A stretch of 7,070 nt of DNA. Origin: Candidatus Hydrogenedentota bacterium (GTDB lineage: Bacteria > Hydrogenedentota > Hydrogenedentia > Hydrogenedentales > SLHB01). Both the position numbers and the translations under genes were made by a program. Shown piece by piece: positions 1 to 5,740 of the stretch; positions within the stretch are counted from its first letter, which is position 1; each line of letters opens with the position of its first letter. Location: assembly GCA_007118235.1 (NCBI GenBank), contig SKRY01000344.1:1-7070 (forward strand), written 5' to 3'. Under the pieces are notes generated by a model, which did not search any database, was not told the DNA's origin, and saw only the letters and a program-made list of their open reading frames with translations.

Positions 1-473
1 ATTTCCCGCAACGCCACGAGAACGCCATCGTCATGCGGAGCTTCAGCAAGTCCTTCAGTTTGGCGGGAATACGTCTGGGGACAGCCGTGTCGCGGCCGGA
101 ACTCATCGCGGAACTCTTGAAGACCAAGGACTCCTATAACCTGAACGCCGTGACCCAACGCCTCGGGCTGGCCGCCTTCACCGATTACGAACACATGCAA
201 GCCAACGCGGACCGCGTGCGCGAGGGGCGGCGGTATCTCACGGAGTCCCTGCAGAAACTCGGGTTTCACGTGCCCCCTTCGCAAGCCAACTTCGTGCTCG
301 CCGAATGGGACGGCTCGCCCCGCGCGCGCACGCTATTCGAGGAACTGAAACAGCACAACATCCTCGTGCGTCATTTCCCTGTGCGGCGGTTGGAACACGC
401 GCTCCGCATTTCGGTGGGCGCGCCCGAGGAAAACGAAGCCGTCGTGAACGCCTTGGACGAACTCATTGGTTGA
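1..473 (+). CDS. hisC: Histidinol-phosphate aminotransferase HisC, C-terminal part (5' truncated by window edge)
   Basis: PLP-dependent class I/II aminotransferase that transfers an amino group from glutamate to imidazole-acetol phosphate in histidine biosynthesis, in the cytoplasm. The reading frame is open from position 3 to the TGA at 471-473, so about 156 codons are visible; the family is usually about 350-370 residues, so more than half is missing upstream. The ATG at 33 is internal, because the frame continues upstream of it with family-like residues (FPQRHENAIV). Visible hallmarks are the PLP-lysine motif SFSKSFSLAGIRLG, with the Schiff-base lysine codon at 48-50, the KDSYNLN segment, SQANFVLAEW, and the C-terminal substrate-phosphate arginine region ALRISVGAPEEN. 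It stands alone here: the next gene is convergent and no other his gene is seen. A related aminotransferase such as a CobD-like enzyme is possible but less likely. Confidence 0.9.
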   Translation, partial: FPQRHENAIVMRSFSKSFSLAGIRLGTAVSRPELIAELLKTKDSYNLNAVTQRLGLAAFTDYEHMQANADRVREGRRYLTESLQKLGFHVPPSQANFVLAEWDGSPRARTLFEELKQHNILVRHFPVRRLEHALRISVGAPEENEAVVNALDELIG

Positions 474-682
474 CAAAGACACTTCTGTCGTGCTCGTAGT
501 TGGGGGGGTGGACCGGATTGACAAGATAGAACGTGGGCTCTCCAATCCCCGGATAGGGACGCTGCTCCACGGGACCACATTTCCCCTTGGGAAGGGGGTG
601 GCCCGAAAGGCCGAGGGGATGCAAACGCCCGGCCCACCGCTTTATCCTGCGATTGGGGGAAGGCCTCGTTGTTTGGTCCACA
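474..682. other. Convergent intergenic spacer with GC-rich stem-loops
   Basis: This 209-bp gap separates the 3' ends of hisC (+) and the LprI-like gene (-). I see no convincing gene in it. It holds two adjacent stem-loops: CCCCTT-GGG-AAGGGG at 583-597, extendable by one T-G wobble pair, and GGCC-CGAAA-GGCC at 600-612. A more distant pair, ATCCCC (545-550) and GGGGAT (615-620), could enclose both. No T-run follows on either strand, so this is not a canonical intrinsic terminator. It may still work as a bidirectional transcription barrier, or be a copy of a dispersed intergenic repeat of the CCCCTT/AAGGGG-GTGGCC type seen in many GC-rich bacterial genomes. The pairing is seen in the sequence; both functions are inference. 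Confidence 0.4.
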
Positions 683-1081
683 TCAGGGACGTTGGTCATC
701 TTCGGCGGGTTGGCCGCGGTCTTCTCCTGGATATCCTTCCAGAAACATGCCTTTGAGACGCCCTGTTCGTTCGATCGTGAGTTCCGCAGCCGCGCGCCAC
801 TGGACAAGCCCCTGCAAGGATCCGCCTTCGTACATGGCGCCTTCCGCCACTATGGAAGCGTCACGGTATTCAATCCAAGCGCGTTGCGCCTGACGCAGAG
901 CCTCTTCTTGCTCTTCAGTGAGTGTGTCTATGAGTTTGCCATACACGGTGTTGAGTTCGGCATCCGCCTTCTCGAATTCCTCTTTGGCCTCGGATACCAT
1001 CTCAACCATTGTTTTTCCAAACGTAAAGCCATGCGATAGCACCAATATGGCCACTACAGCAGTTACAAGCGGCAATCTCAT
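683..1081 (-). CDS. Secreted DUF1311 / LprI-like protein (possible lysozyme-inhibitor family)
   Basis: This 132-residue protein has an apparent Sec signal peptide: a basic start (MRLP), a hydrophobic core at about residues 4-16 and a possible cleavage near residue 22. The mature part matches the DUF1311/LprI pattern: a coiled helical segment (EAKEEFEKADAELNTVYGKL, 31-50), then EEQEEALRQAQRAWIEYRD (56-74), then a second helix with WRAAAELTIERTGRLKGM (95-112). Family members in mycobacteria and proteobacteria include inhibitors of lysozyme; others have no known role. There is no lipobox cysteine, and the mature protein has no cysteine at all, although many relatives carry conserved cysteines in the RDAEC region and near the second helix. 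The C-terminal tail (GYPGEDRGQPAEDDQRP) is acidic and probably disordered. AAGGGA sits about 7 nt before the ATG. It follows the transglutaminase gene by 33 bp and is probably the last gene of that operon. Confidence 0.75.
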   Translation of the reverse strand: MRLPLVTAVVAILVLSHGFTFGKTMVEMVSEAKEEFEKADAELNTVYGKLIDTLTEEQEEALRQAQRAWIEYRDASIVAEGAMYEGGSLQGLVQWRAAAELTIERTGRLKGMFLEGYPGEDRGQPAEDDQRP

Positions 1082-1114
1082 ACGTATTCCCTTTTCGTGC
1101 TATACATTTAAATA

Positions 1115-3361
1115 TTACTGCGCGGGCGTGGGACTCCACTCATTTCGGCCCCGCACCAGGCGCTTGATCGCGCGGCGCGCATTGCGGTACCGCTGGGAAT
1201 CCAATGACCGGTCCCCAAAACGAACGGTGTCATACAAGTGCACAACCTCTTCCAGAATACTGGGATCGACGCCGGGATAAGCTTGTGCCGCCGCCAGAAT
1301 CTCCTGAGCGGTCTTGCCTTCGCACGGAATACCGGCGCGGCGTAGACGCCGGCGCAGACGCAGATACAGCCGGATCGCCCGGATTTGATCGCGGGATAAA
1401 GGCACACGGGGCCGGAAACCGTGGAATTGCAGTTCCTTCCATTGCATGGCGAACCACACCGCCGCGCCGCCCAATCCGAGGAAGGCCAGACCGAACGTGG
1501 CGAGGGGAATCCGATCGGTCAAACTCATTCCCCCGAACATTCCGCCGGTATATCCCCATCCAGGCAAGAATCCCGAAAGGCTGTCGCGTCTGAGCAAGTC
1601 TTCGAGGCGAATAGGAGGCTCGTATCCTATGATGTCGCGATACCACACCATACGGGAGCGGATGTGCAGGCTGTTCGCCCAGCGGCCCACGGCGGCCCAC
1701 ATTCCATCCTCGGCGTCATCATCCTCAAGCGGGGAAGGGTCAAAATCCACCCATCCCCAGCCCGGAAAATAGACTTCCACCCAGACGTGCGCCATGTCCG
1801 CCTGGACCAGATATGCATCCTCGGTTTCGTCCCACACACCGCCGCGGTACCCCATCACCAATCGGGCGGGAACACCTAACCCGCGCACCATCAAGGCCAT
1901 CGCGCTGGCGAAGTACTCGCAGTGTCCGGCACGGTACTCGTGGATAAACGCGTCCACGGGATTTTGCGAGGGAAGGGTCGGGGCCTCCAATGTATAAACG
2001 AAATCGGACGAACTCAAATGCTGCTCGATGGCCACAACTTGGTCATAGACCGTGTCATGGCGGTCCGCTAAACGCTGGATGAGCCGCAACGTCCGGTTCT
2101 GAAGATCATGATGAGTCAGCACATGGTAGGCGTTCTGGCGGAAAACGGTCTGGTAATTCGTGTCGCTTTCTCGCAGCCCGCTGGGTTCGGGTTGCCGCAC
2201 TTCCGACCACACCTCGTACTCAGGGGCTTCGCGTGCGGAGGTGAGTTGCATCACGGAAAAGTCTTGGGAGGAGCCCCATTCCACCGCCATGTTGCTTGCC
2301 TCAAGCCGCTGTATGAGCGACAGCCCCGGCAAGAATGGATGGGTGAAGCCATAGTCTTCCACACGAATCACTTGGTGAATGAGTTCAGGGTCGCCGTCAG
2401 CAAAAGGTGTACGGGCGACCGAATACTCATCGATGTTCTCAAAGTCCAGTTGAACCGCCTGGTTATCCCTGGCCCTCACGCCCCGGTGTTCCCAGCGCCG
2501 TCCGGTGTAACTGTCCAATACGCCCGCGCGCCACAGCAACTCCCCCCGGTACCGCCCATCCGGCATGTCCGGAAACTCGGCTTGAAAGACGACGGTGGGG
2601 TCCTCGGCGATGTTTCCGCCCATGGTGAGGTCCACGAATCCAGACAAACCTGTCATCGCCATGCCGCCGGGTTGCGACCGGCCAAACAGACCGGCTTCGG
2701 TCCGGGGCGTTGTATAGAACACGGCTATCGTGAGGAGAATGCTCGCCACGGACACCGCTGTCACCGAAAAGGTCAATCCCATCCGCGTGTTGGGCGCTTG
2801 AGCGCCTGCGGCCGGCTCCGTTTCCCGGGCGTGATTCAAGGTTATGACGGTGGCGTCCGGTCCATGGCGATTGTGGCGGCTATCGCGGTAGAGCTGAAGC
2901 ATCATCAGAGAGCCCGCGGCGCTGACAAGGAACAGAACCAACACCAGGCTTATCCCAGCATCGGGCGCTTGCACCGAAGCGGCCACGAGCATGAAGAAGG
3001 CCATCAAGAAGATGTGGAGGTAGTTGCGTTCTCGCTTCACATGCATCAGTTCATAGGCCTGAATATACATCACCAACAGGGTCACTGGTCCCAAGAGATC
3101 AAAGTGGATCAACCCCAACGGCATGGCCATGAAATAACCAAAGATGATGCCCATCAGGGCCAACGTGAGGTAGGTGGTGAGCTGACGGTACCAACGGTGA
3201 CGCTGATCCAAGCGTTCCCCTAGGGACATGAAGCCGAGCACCAATAGGGGAAGGCTCAACACGGCGAAACCATAGGTTTCGGTGGTGGCGAGCGCCCCAT
3301 ATCCCGCAAGCACAAGGCCAGCCGTGAACAGTTTTAGCTTATGCGCTACTGCTCTATCCAC
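1115..3361 (-). CDS. TgpA-type membrane transglutaminase (DUF3488 - transglutaminase-like - DUF4129)
   Basis: This 748-residue protein has the full TgpA architecture. About six to seven hydrophobic helices (roughly residues 10-156, and again 198-217) form the DUF3488 membrane part. A large extracytoplasmic region follows, with a transglutaminase-like core at about 425-545. A further membrane helix lies at about 618-640, and a cytosolic DUF4129-like tail at about 655-735 (LRRAGIPCEGKTAQEIL, VVHLYDTVRFGD). The papain-like triad is complete: Cys481 in GHCEYFASAMAL, His525 in MAHVWVEVYFPGWGW and Asp541 in FDPSP. Pseudomonas TgpA is an essential inner-membrane protein of this type whose periplasmic domain has transglutaminase activity; the physiological substrate is uncertain. 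The GTG start is favoured by a near-perfect Shine-Dalgarno 5 nt upstream, and it lies inside the end of the DUF58 gene (8-nt overlap). An Arg-rich stretch (658-676) after the last helix fits the positive-inside rule. The length is slightly above the TgpA norm. Confidence 0.92.
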   Translation of the reverse strand: MDRAVAHKLKLFTAGLVLAGYGALATTETYGFAVLSLPLLVLGFMSLGERLDQRHRWYRQLTTYLTLALMGIIFGYFMAMPLGLIHFDLLGPVTLLVMYIQAYELMHVKRERNYLHIFLMAFFMLVAASVQAPDAGISLVLVLFLVSAAGSLMMLQLYRDSRHNRHGPDATVITLNHARETEPAAGAQAPNTRMGLTFSVTAVSVASILLTIAVFYTTPRTEAGLFGRSQPGGMAMTGLSGFVDLTMGGNIAEDPTVVFQAEFPDMPDGRYRGELLWRAGVLDSYTGRRWEHRGVRARDNQAVQLDFENIDEYSVARTPFADGDPELIHQVIRVEDYGFTHPFLPGLSLIQRLEASNMAVEWGSSQDFSVMQLTSAREAPEYEVWSEVRQPEPSGLRESDTNYQTVFRQNAYHVLTHHDLQNRTLRLIQRLADRHDTVYDQVVAIEQHLSSSDFVYTLEAPTLPSQNPVDAFIHEYRAGHCEYFASAMALMVRGLGVPARLVMGYRGGVWDETEDAYLVQADMAHVWVEVYFPGWGWVDFDPSPLEDDDAEDGMWAAVGRWANSLHIRSRMVWYRDIIGYEPPIRLEDLLRRDSLSGFLPGWGYTGGMFGGMSLTDRIPLATFGLAFLGLGGAAVWFAMQWKELQFHGFRPRVPLSRDQIRAIRLYLRLRRRLRRAGIPCEGKTAQEILAAAQAYPGVDPSILEEVVHLYDTVRFGDRSLDSQRYRNARRAIKRLVRGRNEWSPTPAQ

Positions 3362-4427
3362 GTATTACCTCCTTCGGACTCATCACGCGGGCGCTGTCTC
3401 CGGGACCTCTGCGGCCCCACCTCTCCGCGTCGGCCGTCAAGTAGAGGACAGCCCCGGCCTCAAGGTTTCGCGCCTGCGTGGGTTGAAAGGGCCGTCCCCG
3501 GGGTGGAGTTGGCTCAAGCCGCGCAAGGACATCCATGATGCGGCGTTGTTGGGCTTGACTGGTTCCGGGCAAAACCTCGCGGTCCGGCGTGATGAGGGAA
3601 ACGACGTGATTACGTCGCAGAAGCTCCACCGCCAAGGACGCCGCAAGCTCAATGGCGGTCTCAAAGTTCTCCTCGAAACTGGGATCGCCGGGGATCTCCT
3701 GGGTGTCCAGTACCAGCACCGTGTTATGGGCGGTATCCATTTCGAGTTCCTTCACAACCAGCGTGCCCGTCCGCGCGCTTCTTCGCCACGCGATCAGCCG
3801 GGTGTCGTCTCCGCGGACATAGTCGCGAAGACTGAAGAACTCGGCGCCTTGGGTGCGGGCGGGCTTGTGCATCCGTCCGGCCCCCTCCTGCTCCAGCAAG
3901 GGCTCCCGGGTGACCGGCCATACCCGCGGATAAACAAGCACCTCGCCGTTTCCCTCGAAGGTAACCCAACTCTCTGCTAGACCAAAGGGAAACGCGGAGT
4001 ATATCGTGATGTCAGGCAGGGGCCATAGGCCGCGTTTGGGAAAGGATTGGGCGGCATGCACCATGGCGCAGCCCCGTGGGGGAACCTTTATAAGGTGGGC
4101 GAGAGGACCTTCCGCCGTTCTTGAGGACTCCATCCGCAAGCCAAGCGCTGGCAGGTAGCGCTTTCGGTTCTCCACATAAAGGGTCAATAACGCCTCTTGT
4201 CCCCGGTGAACAGACTCAGGCCCTTGTTGGACTAGGTGTGTGCCGCGCAAATTACGCTTGCTAAGCAGAAGCGACAGAAGAATGAAACTCACGAGTCCGG
4301 CGAAGATGATGTAGAGGAGGTTGGTGCCCGTATTCCATGCCGCAAGCAAGACAAGAAACGCGATCACGCCAAACACCCGCCCCATGCGCAGGACACGGCG
4401 CTTAATTCTTGGGCTATCCGGTTTCAT
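3354..4427 (-). CDS. DUF58 domain-containing membrane protein, MoxR partner
   Basis: This 357-residue protein has two N-terminal membrane helices (about 17-31 and 36-56) in a short hairpin, then a beta-rich region and the DUF58 core. The signature motif is seen at 193-221: G-x-EFFSLRDYVRGDDTRLIAWRRSAR, followed by TGTLVVKELE, and then a vWA-like strand VLVLDT (237-242). DUF58 proteins are almost always found beside MoxR ATPases and are presumed to be their partners or substrates at the membrane; the biochemical role is not established. The gene starts 4 nt after the moxR stop and its last 8 nt overlap the transglutaminase start, so all three are very likely co-transcribed and translationally coupled. 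The ATG at 4427 lacks a clear Shine-Dalgarno, which fits re-initiation after moxR. The length is typical of the longer, membrane-anchored DUF58 proteins. There is no sign of frameshift or truncation. Confidence 0.9.
   Translation of the reverse strand: MKPDSPRIKRRVLRMGRVFGVIAFLVLLAAWNTGTNLLYIIFAGLVSFILLSLLLSKRNLRGTHLVQQGPESVHRGQEALLTLYVENRKRYLPALGLRMESSRTAEGPLAHLIKVPPRGCAMVHAAQSFPKRGLWPLPDITIYSAFPFGLAESWVTFEGNGEVLVYPRVWPVTREPLLEQEGAGRMHKPARTQGAEFFSLRDYVRGDDTRLIAWRRSARTGTLVVKELEMDTAHNTVLVLDTQEIPGDPSFEENFETAIELAASLAVELLRRNHVVSLITPDREVLPGTSQAQQRRIMDVLARLEPTPPRGRPFQPTQARNLEAGAVLYLTADAERWGRRGPGDSARVMSPKEVIRG
3367..3374 (-). promoter_or_regulatory. Strong Shine-Dalgarno for the transglutaminase gene, inside DUF58 codons
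   Basis: AAGGAGGT, fully complementary to the 16S rRNA tail, lies 5 nt before the GTG at 3361. It is read as Lys-Glu-Val near the C-terminus of the DUF58 protein. It supports GTG as the real start and suggests that ribosomes finishing DUF58 at the TAG (3356-3354) are re-used for the transglutaminase. Of the four operon start sites I inspected, it is the strongest. Confidence 0.85.
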
Positions 4428-4431
4428 CGGC

Positions 4432-5379
4432 TTACACCGGTACAGGCGTCTTGGCCAGAATATCGTTTACAACGTTGTCGCGCTCTTTCGCCACGGTCCC
4501 CGGCGCTCCGCTGCGATTCTTGATAAGCAACCGGTGCGACAGCACTGGAACCGCCATGCGCTTGACATCGTCCGGGGTGGTGTAATCACGTCCTTCCACA
4601 AGCGCGCGAGCCTGCACGCCCTCGTACAACGCCACCGAGGACCTCGGACTTGCCCCCAACTGTACGTGCTCATGCTGCCGTGTGGCTTGCACGATCTCCA
4701 AAATATACTGCGCCACGCTCTCCTCCACCCGGACCCCCCCCGTGAGTTCTTGAAGCTCCTCGACTTCCACTCCGGTAAGCACTGGCTCCAGCGAATTGAG
4801 GGCGCGCCAAGGATCCCGCCGCCGCATGATGTGGAGTTCATCCTCGCCGCTCGGATAGCCGATTTCGATCCGGAGCATGAAGCGATCAAGCTGCGACTCG
4901 GGAAGCAGGTACGTGCCTTCGTATTCATGGGGGTTTTGCGTCGCCAACACGATAAACGGCGCGGGCAGGGCGCGGGTGATCCCATCCACCGACACCTGCG
5001 CCTCGCTCATGGCCTCCAACAAAGCGCTTTGCGTCTTCGGGGGAGTGCGGTTAACCTCGTCGGCGAGCACGACATTGGCGAAGATAGGGCCCGGGCGGAA
5101 CTCGAACTCATTGGTCCGCGGGCTGAGCACCGATACCCCAAGAATATCGGTGGGAAGCATGTCGCTGGTGAATTGTATACGCTGGAACTCGCAGTCTATG
5201 GAGCGCGCCAACGCTTGGGCGAGCGTGGTCTTGCCTATGCCGGGAATATCCTCAATCAACACATGACCGCGGGCGAGTAGACCCACGACGCACAGCTTTA
5301 CGGCTTCGCGCTTACCAAAAATCACCTGTTCGATATTGTCGACAAGGCGGCTTACCTTGTCAGTCGTGGCTGAGTCCAT
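4432..5379 (-). CDS. MoxR-family AAA+ ATPase
   Basis: This 315-residue cytoplasmic ATPase is of normal length for the family and has all the expected motifs. Walker A is at 43-52 (EDIPGIGKTT, Lys50), Walker B at 103-111 (VVLADEVNR, Asp107-Glu108) and sensor 1 at 144-150 (VLATQNP, Asn149). The arginine-finger region is LPESQLDRFM (159-168, Arg166), and a sensor 2-like GASPRSS lies at 242-248 in the C-terminal lid. MoxR ATPases act as chaperone-like motors that mature or insert partner proteins, often with vWA- or DUF58-domain partners. Here the partners are probably the two downstream products. The start ATG has AAAGGAG 12 nt upstream, which is longer than ideal; a weaker GAGAG lies 5 nt upstream. 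The start also forms TGATG with a possible upstream ORF. It is the first clear gene of the operon. Confidence 0.93.
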   Translation of the reverse strand: MDSATTDKVSRLVDNIEQVIFGKREAVKLCVVGLLARGHVLIEDIPGIGKTTLAQALARSIDCEFQRIQFTSDMLPTDILGVSVLSPRTNEFEFRPGPIFANVVLADEVNRTPPKTQSALLEAMSEAQVSVDGITRALPAPFIVLATQNPHEYEGTYLLPESQLDRFMLRIEIGYPSGEDELHIMRRRDPWRALNSLEPVLTGVEVEELQELTGGVRVEESVAQYILEIVQATRQHEHVQLGASPRSSVALYEGVQARALVEGRDYTTPDDVKRMAVPVLSHRLLIKNRSGAPGTVAKERDNVVNDILAKTPVPV

Positions 5380-5537
5380 CAGGGCTCTCTACTCCTTTCG
5401 CCGCAGGGGCGGAAACGGTTTCCGTACACAAGGGCCGCCAATCGCAATCCAGGTAACGCTATCCTCCCACCTATTAGTCTCGCCCTTTCCTGTCCCATGG
5501 AGCCGGCGGCAGGGAGCGCGTTCCACTTCTCCAACAC
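5379..5537 (-). CDS. Possible 52-residue upstream ORF coupled to moxR
   Basis: An open frame runs from a GTG at 5537-5535, or an ATG at 5498-5496, to a TGA at 5381-5379 whose final A is the first base of the moxR ATG (TGATG). The product would be 52 residues from GTG or 39 from ATG. It is basic (many Arg) with a short hydrophobic patch (IALPGLRLAALVYG). I recognise no family, and neither start has a convincing Shine-Dalgarno. An open frame of this size can arise by chance in GC-rich DNA; the exact TGATG junction is the main reason to record it. It could be a leader peptide coupling moxR translation, or nothing. Confidence 0.2.
   Translation of the reverse strand: MLEKWNALPAAGSMGQERARLIGGRIALPGLRLAALVYGNRFRPCGERSREP
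5410..5424. promoter_or_regulatory. 15-bp palindrome in moxR leader (possible operator)
   Basis: CGGAAACGGTTTCCG is a perfect inverted repeat: 7-bp arms (CGGAAAC / GTTTCCG) around one central G. It lies 31-45 nt before the moxR start, between the putative promoter and the gene. Its shape resembles operators of dimeric repressors (for example LacI-family sites with AAAC/GTTT arms), but no regulator gene is in the window. It could also form a short RNA stem. The symmetry is seen in the sequence; the function is inference. Confidence 0.35.
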
Positions 5538-5574
5538 CTGCTATTCGCCCCATACCGCAACAACCACCTTATAC

Positions 5575-5603
5575 AGTATAGACACTAAGGCTTGAATATG
5601 CAA
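5575..5603 (-). promoter_or_regulatory. Putative sigma70-type promoter for the moxR operon
   Basis: On the - strand, TTGCAT (5603-5598) and TATACT (5580-5575) are separated by exactly 17 nt. The -10 box matches TATAAT at 5 of 6 positions and the -35 box matches TTGACA at 3 of 6. The start point would be near 5568, giving a leader of roughly 190 nt before moxR. The -10 box lies within the palindrome TATACAGTATA (5570-5580), so a repressor bound there would block it. A second AT-rich hexamer, TATAAG (5574-5569), is an alternative -10. Confidence 0.45.
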
Positions 5604-5740
5604 AGGGCGGCGGGCCTTTCATCGCGGCGCCGGTGTCGTAACTCATTGAGAAACGGGGAGTTAGGCAGTCACGCCGAGACGAACGCCGAGCCCGGCGATT
5701 TCTGCCTTAACGTTAATGGCGCTCACGCAGTAACGGGTTG
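5604..5740. other. Spacer between coaBC end and the moxR promoter
   Basis: I see no gene here. On the - strand just past the coaBC stop are the perfect 10-bp palindrome TTAACGTTAA (5707-5716) and a GC-rich hairpin CGCCG-AGCC-CGGCG (5684-5697). The hairpin has only a 5-bp stem and no clear T-run, so it is at best a weak terminator for rpoZ-coaBC transcription. A direct repeat ACGCCGAG occurs at 5671-5678 and 5683-5690. If no terminator works here, rpoZ-coaBC transcription may read into the moxR operon. Confidence 0.35.

Noticed and set aside
463..807. 114-codon - strand frame spanning the hisC end, the spacer and the LprI-like 3' end
   Set aside because: It overlaps two better-supported genes in other frames, crosses the stem-loop region, and encodes no recognisable motif.
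587..1039. 150-codon + strand frame opposite the LprI-like gene
   Set aside because: The opposite-strand product has a signal peptide and DUF1311 motifs; this frame has neither a family match nor a clear ribosome site.
2108..3223. Long open frame (371 codons) on the + strand opposite the transglutaminase gene
   Set aside because: Its translation is rich in His, Arg, Gly and Gln with no recognisable domain or hydrophobic pattern, and it lies wholly antisense to a gene with a complete domain architecture. It is best explained by the codon bias of the real gene.
4321..5280. Long open frame (319 codons) on the + strand opposite moxR and the start of DUF58
   Set aside because: It is antisense to a clear AAA+ ATPase with all motifs, has a low-complexity basic composition and shows no family resemblance.
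5671..5690. Direct repeat ACGCCGAG with 12-nt period
   Set aside because: There are only two copies of an 8-mer in GC-rich DNA. This is not enough for a repeat array or operator series.
5684..5697. CGCCG-AGCC-CGGCG hairpin as an intrinsic terminator for coaBC
   Set aside because: The stem is only 5 bp and no T-run follows on the - strand, so I did not call it as a terminator.
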